From contig DFNI01000026.1 of NCBI GenBank assembly GCA_002375995.1, forward strand, positions 79,227 through 139,595: DNA of 60,369 nucleotides. The letters are read 5' to 3'. Numbering within the stretch: position 1 is the first letter of the stretch; every line of letters begins with the position of its first letter. Position numbers and translations under genes: made by a program. The DNA is from Acetothermia bacterium UBA3571 (GTDB lineage: Bacteria > Bipolaricaulota > Bipolaricaulia > Bipolaricaulales > Bipolaricaulaceae). Below the pieces are notes generated by a model. It was given only the letters and a program-made list of their open reading frames with translations. It was not told the origin of the DNA and ran no database searches. Shown piece by piece: positions 7,696-16,197 of the stretch.

Positions 7696-7875
7696 GTGGC
7701 GGACATCAAGGCGAAGGTGTTGGAAACGCTGGTGAAGGCGGGGAAGCCCTTGCGCCCCGGGGAGATCGCGGAGCTTTCGGGGCTCGACAAGACCGAGGTC
7801 TCCAAGGCCATCAAGGACCTCAAAAAGGAAGGAAAGATCCACTCGCCCAAGCGTTGTTTTTACGCGCCCAAGTAG
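7696..7875 (+). CDS. Small winged-helix DNA-binding protein, 59 residues
   Basis: The GTG at 7696 follows CAGGAGGT by 5 nt and opens a 59-codon frame. It reads MADIKAKVLETLVKAG, then LRPGEIAELSGLDKTEVSKA as a clear helix-turn-helix, then IKDLKKEGKIHSPKRCFY as the wing. The protein is little more than one winged helix, similar to MarR/ArsR-like minimal domains. A perfect TATAAT lies at 7658-7663, about 30 nt upstream of the start, although no good -35 accompanies it. It may be a small regulator or nucleoid-type protein. It ends 8 bp from the convergent nadE stop. Confidence 0.75.
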   Translation: MADIKAKVLETLVKAGKPLRPGEIAELSGLDKTEVSKAIKDLKKEGKIHSPKRCFYAPK

Positions 7876-7883
7876 CGGGTAGC

Positions 7884-9536
7884 CTAAATCTCCCGGAAGG
7901 CGTTGGTCAACGGGTAGCGGCGGCCGATCCCGAAGGCCTTCGGGGAGACCTTGAGGGTTGGGGGGAGTTGCTTCCTCTTGTACTCCGAACGGTGGAGCCG
8001 CCCTATGGCTTCCCGCACCAGGGCTTTTGGGAAGGAACGCAGTAGGTCTCGCAAAGGGAGGTTGTCCACCAAGTACGCCCGCAACAGGGGGTCGAGCTTG
8101 GGGTAAGGGGGGAGGTCCTGGTCGTCCCGTTGTCCGGGGCGGAGTTCGGCAGTGGGAGGCCGTTCCATCACGGATCGGGGGATGATCTCCTTCCCCGCTG
8201 ACTCATTTACACAGCGGGCGAGCTTGTAGACTTCCTGTTTCAAGAGATCCCCGATGGGGGCTAACGCCCCCACGGTGTCGCCGTAGAGGGTGTTGTAGCC
8301 TACGGCGATCTCCGATTTGTTGCCGGGGCAAAGAACTGCATACCCCAGGGAGTTGGCGAAGGCCATCAAAAGGAGCCCGCGGATCCGTGCTTGGATGTTT
8401 TCCCCCACTACCCCGGAGGTATCGATGACGCCCTCAAGCGCTTTCAAAACCGTGTTGTATATCTCGGATATGGGGACCTCAATGAGCTCCACCCCCAAGT
8501 TGGCGGCCACCGCCCGGGCCCCCTCCCGGGACTCCGCGGATGTGTAGGGGCCGGGCAGGAATACGGCCCGCACCCGGTCCCGTCCCAGGGCCGCCACCGC
8601 CAGGGAAAGGACCACCGCGGAATCGATCCCCCCAGATACCCCTACCACCGCCCCTTTTAGTCCGTTTTTCCCGAAGTAGTCGCGGATACCCAGGACGAGG
8701 GCCTCAAAGACGTCAGCGATCCCGCCCTCCTCGGGCTCCTCCACGGGTTCACCCGCGAGCTCACAAACGAACACCCCCTCCTTGAACCCGGGACAGGCCA
8801 GGAGGAAGGCCCCATCGGCGCGCACCACGAAGGAGTGCCCATCGAACACGAGCTCGTCCTGACCACCTACGAGGTTCGCGTACACCACGGGGACTCCGGC
8901 CCTAGCGGCCCACCGTTTTCCCAGCTCCCAGCGGATGGAAGGCTTTCCCCGGAAGTAGGGGGAGGCCGACACGTTCACCACGAGATCGACCCCCGCGTCG
9001 ATCTCGGCCTGGATCACCCCTCCCTCGTACCAGAAATCTTCACACACCGAGAGCCCGAACCGGAGGCCCTCCCATGCGGAAACCTCTACATTTTCCGCGG
9101 GAGCGAAATACCGCTCCTCCTCGAAGACGTCGAAGGAGGGAAGTTTTCCCTTGGCCTGAGTTCCCCGGACCTCGCCATCGGCCACGAGATAGACGGCGTT
9201 GTAGAGCGTGCGGCCGGCCCCGAAGGCGGCGGAGGAGGGATCGGCGCGGTTGGTCTCCCGGGGAGGTCCTTCGGCGATGTGGCCGATGATCACCCCGATT
9301 CCCGCCGTCTCCTCCACTAACTTCCCGAACGCCTCCCTCGCCGCGGCCAGGAAGTCGGGACGCAGGAGGAGGTCCCGGGGGGGATACCCCAAAAGGAATA
9401 GCTCCGGGAAAACGACGATCCGGGCTCCGCGCGTGCGCGCTTCCTTTATGGCCTGAACGGCCATGCGTAGGTTTCCGGACAGATCCCCCACGGTAGGGTT
9501 AAGTTGGGCGATGGCGATGTGCGTGACCCTACTCAT
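7884..9536 (-). CDS. nadE: Glutamine-dependent NAD+ synthetase
   Basis: The enzyme catalyses the last step of NAD synthesis, amidating deamido-NAD with ammonia drawn from glutamine. Residues 1-270 are the nitrilase-type glutaminase with the Glu-Lys-Cys triad visible in VVFPELFLLGYP, KGKLPSFDVF and LSVCEDFWYEGG. Residues 280-550 are the synthetase with P-loop GVSGGIDSAVVLSL and GNKSEIAVGYNTLYGD. The length of 550 residues suits the bacterial two-domain form. It overlaps the upstream GNAT gene by 8 bp and is probably co-transcribed with it. Confidence 0.95.
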   Translation of the reverse strand: MSRVTHIAIAQLNPTVGDLSGNLRMAVQAIKEARTRGARIVVFPELFLLGYPPRDLLLRPDFLAAAREAFGKLVEETAGIGVIIGHIAEGPPRETNRADPSSAAFGAGRTLYNAVYLVADGEVRGTQAKGKLPSFDVFEEERYFAPAENVEVSAWEGLRFGLSVCEDFWYEGGVIQAEIDAGVDLVVNVSASPYFRGKPSIRWELGKRWAARAGVPVVYANLVGGQDELVFDGHSFVVRADGAFLLACPGFKEGVFVCELAGEPVEEPEEGGIADVFEALVLGIRDYFGKNGLKGAVVGVSGGIDSAVVLSLAVAALGRDRVRAVFLPGPYTSAESREGARAVAANLGVELIEVPISEIYNTVLKALEGVIDTSGVVGENIQARIRGLLLMAFANSLGYAVLCPGNKSEIAVGYNTLYGDTVGALAPIGDLLKQEVYKLARCVNESAGKEIIPRSVMERPPTAELRPGQRDDQDLPPYPKLDPLLRAYLVDNLPLRDLLRSFPKALVREAIGRLHRSEYKRKQLPPTLKVSPKAFGIGRRYPLTNAFREI

Positions 9537-10050
9537 CGTGGCCCGATTTTACCGGCTCATGAGACCGGAGGGCCTTGCGCATCCTGAGCCAGCGGCCCCA
9601 GGAACCCACCACTTCGAAGCCGAACTTCTCGTACCACTTGCGGGCACGTTCATTCCCCACCCCCACCCATAGGGTCGCCGTGGGGCAACCACGCCTCTCT
9701 CCCAGGGCCAGGGCCGTCTCCATGAGCCTCCTCCCGATGCCGCGGCGCTGCCACTTGGGGGAAACCACGATCTCGTGGATCTCGCACGTGGGGTGATCGT
9801 TGGGGCCCCGCCAACGGGGGTTGCAGGCCAAGAACCCCACGATCTCACCGTTCACCTCTGCCGCGAAGAACCCCTCGGGGCAGGTATAGTAGAGCCATTC
9901 CAGGTAATCGACGACGTTATCGTGGCCCCGCTCAGCGTACTCCTCCAGGCCTCTATAGGCCTCCACATAAAGCGGGACGAGTTTTTCGAGTTCGTCTTTC
10001 CGCACATTCCTTATGATCAAATTCTTGGGAGGTCTTTCATCTCTTCCCAT
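9529..10050 (-). CDS. GNAT-family N-acetyltransferase
   Basis: The 173-residue protein has the GNAT core: EIHEIVVSPKWQRRGIGRRLM with the acetyl-CoA pyrophosphate loop, and NERARKWYEKFGFEVVG at the C-terminus. The start MGRDERPPKN at 10050 has GAGGTG about 9 nt upstream; an open frame extends further but lacks a start signal. The acyl acceptor cannot be told from sequence. It overlaps nadE by 8 bp and is divergent from the deoR-like gene. Confidence 0.85.
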   Translation of the reverse strand: MGRDERPPKNLIIRNVRKDELEKLVPLYVEAYRGLEEYAERGHDNVVDYLEWLYYTCPEGFFAAEVNGEIVGFLACNPRWRGPNDHPTCEIHEIVVSPKWQRRGIGRRLMETALALGERRGCPTATLWVGVGNERARKWYEKFGFEVVGSWGRWLRMRKALRSHEPVKSGHDE

Positions 10051-10162
10051 GCGAAAACACCTCGCTCGCCGATATCCTACTGCAAGGCTTGGGCTCCGTT
10101 CCAGAGCTGGCCGGAAACGCGATCCCCGTCCGCGCGGAAGCGCCCCCATGGTCTTGAAGTGC

Positions 10163-10191
10163 TTGCCGTGATGACGTCTGTTTGGTAAACT
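10163..10191 (+). promoter_or_regulatory. Possible promoter of the deoR-led sugar operon
   Basis: TTGCCG (10163-10168), 17 nt and TAAACT (10186-10191) lie just before the DeoR-family gene. The -10 overlaps the first GTAA repeats of the putative operator, as expected for autorepression. Confidence 0.4.
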
Positions 10192-10220
10192 AATGTAAAG
10201 TTTTCGTAAGTAAACGTAAG
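10185..10220 (+). promoter_or_regulatory. Phased GTAA direct repeats, likely DeoR-family operator
   Basis: In an AT-rich island, GTAA(A/G) occurs at 10185, 10195, 10206 and 10216, i.e. every 10-11 bp on the same face of the helix, with an extra copy at 10210. Direct repeats in helical phase are a known form of DeoR-family operator. The array ends 5 nt before the deoR start codon. Confidence 0.5.
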
Positions 10221-10224
10221 CAAA

Positions 10225-10980
10225 ATGTTGGTTGACGAAAGGCGGCACCGGATAGCCCAGCTCGTCCTGGCCCACGGGGCCATGACGGTGGCGGAGCTCA
10301 GCCGCCGCCTGGGGGTCTCAGCGGTCACCATCCGCTCGGACCTCGAGGCCCTGGAGAAACAGGGGATTCTGAAGCGCAACCGCGGGGGAGCCGTGGCCCC
10401 ACAGGTCCTCCGCTTCGCCCCCGCCTTTCAGGAGAAGACGAGCCTCCACCGCCAGGAGAAGGAGAGAATTGCGGAACTGGCGGCCCAAATCGTGGAAGAC
10501 GGGGAGTGGATTATCCTCGACGCTGGAAGCACCACCCTCTTCCTCGCCCGGAGGCTCCGGGACCGCAGGCTCACCGTCCTCGTCAACTCGGTCTACGCCC
10601 TGAACGAGCTTGTGGGGGCCCCGAACATCGAGCTCATCGCTATTGGGGGGAGCCTTTACGAGCCGGGCCTGAGCTTCGTGGGCCCCCTGGCGGAATCATT
10701 CCTTGAGGGATTGCACGTGGACAAGGCCTTCCTGGGGGTGAACGGAGTGGATCTCCGGGGGATCTCGGTAAACAACGCCCAAGAGGCCGGGATTAAGCGG
10801 AGGATGATTAATGCAGCCGAGGAAGTGATCGTCCTCGCTGACTCCTCCAAGATCGGGGTCAGCAGCTTCGTCACAATCGCCCCTCTGAAGCGGATTCATG
10901 TCCTGATCACCGATTCGGGCGCCCCCGGAGAGCTCCTGCAGGAGTTCCGGGAAGCGGGCTTGGAGGTGTTGGTTGCTTGA
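10225..10980 (+). CDS. DeoR-family transcriptional repressor of sugar metabolism
   Basis: Residues 1-57 form the DeoR winged helix (MLVDERRHRIAQLVLAHG, LSRRLGVSAVTIRSDLEAL, ILKRNRGGAV). Residues 70-251 form the DeoRC sensor with ILDAGSTTLFLARRL, AIGGSLYEPGLSFVG, DKAFLGVNGVD and ADSSKIG. Family members sense phosphorylated sugars and repress the adjoining operon. It is the first gene of the carbohydrate cluster, starts right behind the GTAA repeat array, and overlaps the glycosyltransferase by 8 bp. The ligand is unknown; a phosphosugar from the PfkB reaction is a reasonable guess. Confidence 0.9.
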   Translation: MLVDERRHRIAQLVLAHGAMTVAELSRRLGVSAVTIRSDLEALEKQGILKRNRGGAVAPQVLRFAPAFQEKTSLHRQEKERIAELAAQIVEDGEWIILDAGSTTLFLARRLRDRRLTVLVNSVYALNELVGAPNIELIAIGGSLYEPGLSFVGPLAESFLEGLHVDKAFLGVNGVDLRGISVNNAQEAGIKRRMINAAEEVIVLADSSKIGVSSFVTIAPLKRIHVLITDSGAPGELLQEFREAGLEVLVA

Positions 10981-12187
10981 GGGGAAGGTGGCGATGCTCA
11001 CTCCCCATGGGGATCCCCTGGGGAGGATCGGGGAGCCAGACATCGGAGGACAGTGCGTTTATGTCCGAGAGCTCGCGGCACGGCTGGCCTCAGACGGCAT
11101 CGGGGTCGTAGCCCTGACCCGGGACCGCGGCCAGGGGAGGCCCCGGGAGGAACCCATTGCGCCGGGAGCCAAGGTGGTTCGGATCCCCTGTGGCCCACAG
11201 GGCTTCGTCCCTAAAGAGGAGCTCTTTCCCTACCTCGACGAGTTCGCCGAGCGCTCAAGGCCGTACTTAAAGGGGGCGGGGGTGATCCACTCTCACTATT
11301 GGGACGGCGGGTATGTGGCGGGGAGAGTCCAGGACGGGAGGCTTTGGATCCACACGTCCCATTCCCTGGGAAAGCTCAAGCGGGCCTCGCTCCCGGACGA
11401 GGGGCGGTACCGATACGCGGGGCGTATTGAGATAGAGACCGAGGTTTACACTGAGTGCGACAGGGTCATCGCCTTGACGCGAAGGGAAAGGGATGATCTC
11501 GTTTCCCTGTACGGGGTCCCGCGGGAGAAAATCGCCGTCATCCCCCCTGGCGTGGACGTGCGGAGATTCCGTCCCTCCGGGGACAAGGGGAGATTGAGGG
11601 GAAAAGTGGGATTCCCTCTCGACCGACCGGTGGTCTTTTCCTTGGGGAGGCTCGACGAGCGGAAGGGGTTCGATCTCTTGTTCCGCGCCGCCGCCGAGGT
11701 GATCCAGGGGAGCCCCGGGCTCAGGCCCCTCTTCGTCCTCAGCGCGGGGACTGGACACCCCAACGAGCGGAGAGAGCGGGAGAGGCTCGAGGGGCTCGTA
11801 GAGGAACTCGGAATTGGGGAATGGGTGTGGTGGCTCGGGGTTATCCCCGAGCATGAGCTCCCGGCGTATTACGAGGCCGCGGATCTTTTCGTCCTCCCCT
11901 CGCGTTACGAGCCCTTCGGGATCGCGTTGCTAGAGGCGATGGCGTGTGGGGTCCCGGTGGTGGCCACGGTGCACGGCGGGCCGAGCGAAATCATCGAGCC
12001 GGGGGAGGAAGGGATCCTGGTCGATCCCACCGATACCCGATCCCTGGCCCGGGCCATCGTCGAGCTTTTGGGGGACCCGGGCAGGCGCGAGGAGATGGGG
12101 AGGAAAGCCAGGGAGCGGGTGGTGGCTGAGTTCTCCTGGGAGATGGTGGCCCGGAAGGTGCGGAAGCTCTATTCCGAGGATGCTTGA
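10973..12187 (+). CDS. GT4 glycosyltransferase, sucrose-phosphate-synthase-like
   Basis: The 404-residue GT-B enzyme has the SPS-type N-terminus GEPDIGGQCVYVRELAARL, then IHSHYWDGGYVAG, HTSHSLGKLKR, IPPGVDVRRF, LGRLDERKGFD and the nucleotide-sugar site RYEPFGIALLEAMACGVPVV. GGQ-YV, HSHY-D-G and SHSLG are shared by sucrose-phosphate, mannosylfructose-phosphate and sucrose synthases. It is slightly shorter than those and has no phosphatase domain. The TTG start at 10973 has GGAGG 6 nt upstream. It overlaps deoR and the pfkB-type gene by 8 bp each. Donor and acceptor are inferred only as an NDP-hexose and a fructose-type sugar or its phosphate. Confidence 0.8.
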   Translation: MLEGKVAMLTPHGDPLGRIGEPDIGGQCVYVRELAARLASDGIGVVALTRDRGQGRPREEPIAPGAKVVRIPCGPQGFVPKEELFPYLDEFAERSRPYLKGAGVIHSHYWDGGYVAGRVQDGRLWIHTSHSLGKLKRASLPDEGRYRYAGRIEIETEVYTECDRVIALTRRERDDLVSLYGVPREKIAVIPPGVDVRRFRPSGDKGRLRGKVGFPLDRPVVFSLGRLDERKGFDLLFRAAAEVIQGSPGLRPLFVLSAGTGHPNERRERERLEGLVEELGIGEWVWWLGVIPEHELPAYYEAADLFVLPSRYEPFGIALLEAMACGVPVVATVHGGPSEIIEPGEEGILVDPTDTRSLARAIVELLGDPGRREEMGRKARERVVAEFSWEMVARKVRKLYSEDA

Positions 12188-13109
12188 GGTAGTGGCCATA
12201 GGGGAACTCCTCTTCGATATCTTCGTCCTTCCGGACGGGGAAGAGAGGGTGGAGTTCGGGGGGTCCCCGGCCAACCTGTGTGTCCATCTCGCCGGGGCGG
12301 GGCACCGGGTCGCCCTGTGCGCCAAGGTAGGACGCGATGGGCTGCCCTTAGTGGGGATCCTGGAATCCTTCGGAGTCGACGCCCGGTGGATCTCGATAGA
12401 CGATGATTGCCCCACCACCAGGGTCATCCTGTGCCGCCAGCCCGGGGCTCCGGAGTTCGAGTTCGAACGCGGGGCCGACGCCCTCCTGAAGGGGGACGAT
12501 CTCGCCGGCCTGGAACTTTGGGGCGTGAAGCTTGTACACACCACGGCCTTCGCCCTCTCTCGGCCGCCACAGAGGGAGGCAGTCCTTTCCCTTTTGGACA
12601 AAGCCGCGTCCTCGAGCATCGCCATCTCGCTCGACGCAAACTACCGGCCCTCCCTATGGGACGATCCCCGAGAAGGACGGGATCTCGTCCTTTCCCTCGT
12701 TTCCCGGACGCGATGGCTCAAGCTCTCCTCCCACGACGCCGAGTTCCTCCTGGGGACCCGAGAGCACGGGGAGGCGATCCCCCGTTTGGCGGAGCTTGGG
12801 GCCCAGGGGATCTGCTTCTCCACGGGGCCCAGCGGGGCGCTCATCATCGACGGGGGAAAGGAGCTGCACCTCCCGGCCCCCGAGGTGGAGGTAGTGGACC
12901 CCAAGGGCGCCGGGGACGCCCTCTACGCCGGGGTACTACACGCCTTCCTCGCGGGGCTCTCCTTGGAAGAGGGAGCGGAGCTCGGGCTCATGTGGACCGC
13001 TTCCGTGCTCCGGGGCTGGGGCTCGCTCCCCGAGGGAAAGGGGGTGATAGAGGGAGGGAAAACCATGACAGCATCGGAAATCCAGGGCAAACGAAAGGAG
13101 GAAGCATGA
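12180..13109 (+). CDS. PfkB-family carbohydrate kinase (fructokinase-like)
   Basis: The 309-residue protein begins VVAIGELLFDIFV, has the N-terminal sugar-binding GGSPANLCVHLAGAG, and the C-terminal ATP/catalytic signature DPKGAGDALYAGVL with base Asp246. It is closest in feel to bacterial fructokinases and related ribokinase-fold enzymes. It overlaps the glycosyltransferase by 8 bp (ATGCTTGA) and the binding-protein gene by ATGA, so it is tightly built into the operon. It could phosphorylate fructose or another hexose freed by, or feeding, the transferase. Substrate identity is inferred. Confidence 0.85.
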   Translation: MLEVVAIGELLFDIFVLPDGEERVEFGGSPANLCVHLAGAGHRVALCAKVGRDGLPLVGILESFGVDARWISIDDDCPTTRVILCRQPGAPEFEFERGADALLKGDDLAGLELWGVKLVHTTAFALSRPPQREAVLSLLDKAASSSIAISLDANYRPSLWDDPREGRDLVLSLVSRTRWLKLSSHDAEFLLGTREHGEAIPRLAELGAQGICFSTGPSGALIIDGGKELHLPAPEVEVVDPKGAGDALYAGVLHAFLAGLSLEEGAELGLMWTASVLRGWGSLPEGKGVIEGGKTMTASEIQGKRKEEA

Positions 13110-14380
13110 GGAAGCTCTCCTTGGTTTTGGCCCTTTCAGCCCTCGTGGGGCTGGCCGTGACCGCGAAGCCGGTGACCATCACCGTTTGGTGGCACACGGG
13201 CCAGCAGGCGGAGCGGGAGGTCATCGAGGCCCAGGTCGCCGAGTTCAACGCCATGCAGGACGAAATCCAGGTGAAGCTCGTCCTCATCCCGGAGGCGGGC
13301 TACACCGACCAGGTGAGGGCCGCCGCCCTGGCCGGACAGCTCCCGGATGTCCTTGACCTCGACGGGCCCACCATGGCCAACTTCGTTTGGTCCGGTTTCC
13401 TGCGTCCGCTGGACGAGTTCGTGAGCGAGGAGCTCAGGAAGGACCTCCTTCCTTCCATCATTGCCCAGGGTACCTATCCTCCCGACGGGAAGCTGTACTG
13501 TATCGGGGTTTTCGACTCTGGCCTCGCCATTTGGGGAAACAAGGCCTACCTCGAGAAAGCCGGGATCCGGATCCCCAAGGGGGTGGAGGACGCCTGGACA
13601 CGGGAGGAGTTCGAGGACGCCCTTACGAAGCTGGCCGCGCTCCCCGAGGTCACCTGGCCCCTTGATATGAAGCTCAATTACGGCCCCGGCGAGTGGTTCA
13701 CCTACGGTTTCTCCCCCATCATCCAGAGCTTCGGCGGCGACCTCATCGATCGGGAGACCTGGAAGGCCACCGGAACCCTGAACGGCTGCGGCTCCGTCCT
13801 GGGGATGCGGATGCTCCAGAGCTGGATGCGGCGGGGTTGGATCGTCCCAGCCTCCGCGGGGGATGATGCCTTCTACGGGAAGAAGACCGCCGCCCTGGCC
13901 TACGTGGGCCACTGGATGTGGCCGGTCCACAAAGAGGCCTTGGGCGAGGATCTCGTCCTCATCCCCATGCCGAAGTTCGGCTGCCGCGCGGCCACGGGGA
14001 TGGGATCCTGGGCCTGGAGCATCACCGCTAGCTCCAAACACCCCGAGGCGGCGTGGAAGTTCATCGAGTTCCTACTCAGGCCAGACCAGATCCTGAGGAT
14101 GACGAACGCCAACGGAGCCGTCCCCTCCCGGCTCTCCGCCATCGCCGAGTCCGATCTCTATGCCCCGGGCGGCCCGCTCCACATCTACGTAGAACAGCTC
14201 AGGACTATCGCCATCCCCCGCCCCCAGCATCCCACTTATCCCACCATTACCACCGCCTTCGCCGAGGCAGTAAAGAATATCCTCGCTGGGGCGGACGTAG
14301 AGGAGGAGCTCACCAAGGCCGCGGCCAAGATCGACGAGGACATCGAGGAAAACGAGGGGTATCCGCCCTTCGGCGGCTGA
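13106..14380 (+). CDS. ABC sugar importer, periplasmic substrate-binding protein
   Basis: The 424-residue protein has a signal peptide (MRKLSLVLALSALVGLAVTA) with no lipobox cysteine, then a family 1 extracellular solute-binding fold: VTITVWWHTGQQ, DVLDLDGPTMANFVW, YVGHWMW and SWAWSITASSKHPEAAWKFIEF. Such proteins capture mono- or disaccharides for CUT1 importers. AAAGGAGG lies 5 nt before the ATG. An intrinsic terminator directly follows, which would let this protein be made in excess over the permeases. Absence of a lipid anchor fits a free periplasmic protein. Confidence 0.92.
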   Translation: MRKLSLVLALSALVGLAVTAKPVTITVWWHTGQQAEREVIEAQVAEFNAMQDEIQVKLVLIPEAGYTDQVRAAALAGQLPDVLDLDGPTMANFVWSGFLRPLDEFVSEELRKDLLPSIIAQGTYPPDGKLYCIGVFDSGLAIWGNKAYLEKAGIRIPKGVEDAWTREEFEDALTKLAALPEVTWPLDMKLNYGPGEWFTYGFSPIIQSFGGDLIDRETWKATGTLNGCGSVLGMRMLQSWMRRGWIVPASAGDDAFYGKKTAALAYVGHWMWPVHKEALGEDLVLIPMPKFGCRAATGMGSWAWSITASSKHPEAAWKFIEFLLRPDQILRMTNANGAVPSRLSAIAESDLYAPGGPLHIYVEQLRTIAIPRPQHPTYPTITTAFAEAVKNILAGADVEEELTKAAAKIDEDIEENEGYPPFGG

Positions 14381-14386
14381 ACCGGC

Positions 14387-14417
14387 GGGGGCGCCCACGA
14401 GGGGCGCCCCCCTTTTT
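14387..14417 (+). terminator. Intrinsic terminator/attenuator between binding protein and permease genes
   Basis: GGGGGCGCCC (14387-14396) pairs with GGGCGCCCCC (14402-14411) around a 5-nt loop, followed by CTTTTTCTTTT. It should end most transcripts after the binding-protein gene and let a fraction read into the permeases. Confidence 0.8.
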
Positions 14418-14431
14418 CTTTTCGACCGTAG

Positions 14432-15331
14432 ATGCTCATAAGGAGGAAAAAGACCGACGACGCTCTCGTGGCTCTGGGGTTCCTGTCCCCCTCCCTGCTC
14501 CTCCTCACGGCCTTCCTGATCGCCCCCTTTGTCATGGCAGTGGTCCTCTCATTTACCAACCAGCGGCTCATAAGCCCGCTGCCCACCCAGTTCATTGGGT
14601 TGAGGAACTACGCCCGCCTCTTCTCCGATCCCGATTTCTGGACGGCCCTGCGGAACACGGTCCTCTTCGCGGCGGTGGTGGTCCCCCTGCAGAGCGGTCT
14701 GGCCCTCTTCCTGGCCACTCTCATCAACCGCAGGATCCGGGGGATCAACTTCTTCCGCGGGGTCTATTTCATGCCGGTGGTGATCACCATGGTGGTTGTA
14801 TGTGTGATCTGGTATTTCCTCCTCATCTATCCCGAGGGGCTGTTGAACGCGTTGGTGCGGGCGGTCTCCTTCGGGAAGCTCGGCCCCTACGACTGGCTGC
14901 GGGACAGGCGGCTTGCCATGCCGACGATAATCCTCATCTCTATCTGGCAGGGGGTAGGGTTCCAGATGGTGATCTACCTCGCGGGCCTTCAGGATATCCC
15001 CCGGGAGCTCTACGAGGCCGCGGTTATCGACGGCGCCAACCCGTGGCAGCAGTTCTGGCACGTCACCATGCCCGGGTTGCGCAACGCTCACATATTCGTC
15101 CTCGTCACCACCACGATCCTCGCTTTCAAGCTCTTCACCCAGGTGGAGGTTCTGACCCAAGGGGGCCCGCTCGGGGCCACGAACACTTTGGTGCGTTACA
15201 TCTTCGTCTCCGGCTACCGGAGGCTAAAAGTGGGTTACGCTTCGGCCGCCTCGGTGATCTTCGTGCTCATCGTGCTTTTCATTTCCCTCATTCAGCGGAA
15301 GCTCTTCGTAGAGGAAAGGGAGATAAGGTGA
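14432..15331 (+). CDS. ABC sugar importer permease 1 (CUT1, MalF/UgpA type)
   Basis: The 299-residue protein has six predicted helices after a basic N-terminus (MLIRRKK). The cytoplasmic EAA loop is clear in ELYEAAVIDGANPWQQFW, which contacts the ATPase. It pairs with permease 2 by a GTGA overlap. The ATG at 14432 lacks a good upstream SD, being only about 15 nt after the terminator T-run; an AAGGAGG lies inside the gene without a suitable start behind it, so the start is slightly uncertain. No ATP-binding subunit is encoded nearby. Confidence 0.88.
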   Translation: MLIRRKKTDDALVALGFLSPSLLLLTAFLIAPFVMAVVLSFTNQRLISPLPTQFIGLRNYARLFSDPDFWTALRNTVLFAAVVVPLQSGLALFLATLINRRIRGINFFRGVYFMPVVITMVVVCVIWYFLLIYPEGLLNALVRAVSFGKLGPYDWLRDRRLAMPTIILISIWQGVGFQMVIYLAGLQDIPRELYEAAVIDGANPWQQFWHVTMPGLRNAHIFVLVTTTILAFKLFTQVEVLTQGGPLGATNTLVRYIFVSGYRRLKVGYASAASVIFVLIVLFISLIQRKLFVEEREIR

Positions 15332-16173
15332 GGCGGACGAGGCACCTCTGGCTGTATCCGGTGTTTATCCTCTTCGCCCTGATCTTCATCGCCCCAGTGG
15401 AGGTGATGTTCGTCACCTCCCTCAAGAGAGACGAGCTCGAGATCCTCCGGGAGATGACTTCCTTCCGGGCCTTTTGGGTAGCGCATCCTTCTTTAGAGAA
15501 CTACGCGGCGGTGCTCTCGGGGGAGGTCCTCGGGGGCACGCCCTTCGCCCGCTTCCTCTTCAACACTGTCCTCATCGTGGGGAGCATCGTCGCCGGGGGG
15601 ATCGCGGTGAACAGCATGGCGGCCTTCGCCCTTGCCCGGCTCAGGTTCCGGGGGAGGTCGTTCCTGGTGTCGCTAGTAGTGGCCTTGATCATCCTCCCCT
15701 TCGAGGGGCTGGCGGTCCCCCTCCTCCTCATCGTCAACCGCTTCGGCTGGCTGAACAGCTACCACGTCCAGATTGTTCCCTTCATCGCCCACCCTTTCTC
15801 TATCTACCTCTTCTACCAGTTCTTCACCAAGATCCCCCGGGAGCTCGACGAGGCGGCCCGGGTGGACGGGGCAAGCCCATGGCAGATATACTGGAGAATT
15901 GGGCTTCCGCTTTCACTTCCTGTGATCGCCACGGTGGCGATCTTGCAATCGCTGGAGTACTGGAACTCGTTCTTATGGCCCCTCATGGTGACCCGGGGGC
16001 CGGAGTACCGGCCGCTTTCCGTGGCCATGAACAACTTCTTTGGGCAGTACCCCCGTTACTGGGGGGACGTGATGGCGTTCGCGGTGTTGACCTCGATGCC
16101 GATCCTCCTCGTCTATCTCCTTTTCCAACGCTGGTTCATCCAGAGCGTGGTGCGCTCCGGGCTCAAGGGCTGA
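15328..16173 (+). CDS. ABC sugar importer permease 2 (CUT1, MalG/UgpE type)
   Basis: The 281-residue inner-membrane protein has six predicted helices and the EAA loop ELDEAARVDGASPWQIYW. The segment IPRELDEAARVDGAS and the C-terminal MPILLVYLLFQRWF are typical of MalG-type subunits. The GTG start at 15328 overlaps the stop of permease 1. It is the last gene of the importer; the ROK gene downstream has its own promoter. Confidence 0.88.
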   Translation: MRRTRHLWLYPVFILFALIFIAPVEVMFVTSLKRDELEILREMTSFRAFWVAHPSLENYAAVLSGEVLGGTPFARFLFNTVLIVGSIVAGGIAVNSMAAFALARLRFRGRSFLVSLVVALIILPFEGLAVPLLLIVNRFGWLNSYHVQIVPFIAHPFSIYLFYQFFTKIPRELDEAARVDGASPWQIYWRIGLPLSLPVIATVAILQSLEYWNSFLWPLMVTRGPEYRPLSVAMNNFFGQYPRYWGDVMAFAVLTSMPILLVYLLFQRWFIQSVVRSGLKG

Positions 16174-16178
16174 GCTCG

Positions 16179-16187
16179 TGATATAAT
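16179..16187 (+). promoter_or_regulatory. Extended -10 promoter of the ROK gene
   Basis: TGATATAAT is a perfect extended -10 (TGn plus TATAAT at 16182-16187) with no matching -35. It ends 10 nt before the ATG, so the mRNA would have a leader of only a few bases. Confidence 0.65.
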
Positions 16188-16197
16188 TCTATCTGGG

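Noticed and set aside
12407..13105. Long open frame leading into the first sugar-binding protein
   Set aside because: It overlaps the PfkB gene out of frame; the signal peptide and AAAGGAGG place the start at 13106.
14053..15330. Upstream extension of the second permease frame through the binding-protein and first permease genes
   Set aside because: The extension is Pro/Arg-rich out-of-frame sequence. The real start is the GTG at 15328 overlapping the permease 1 stop.
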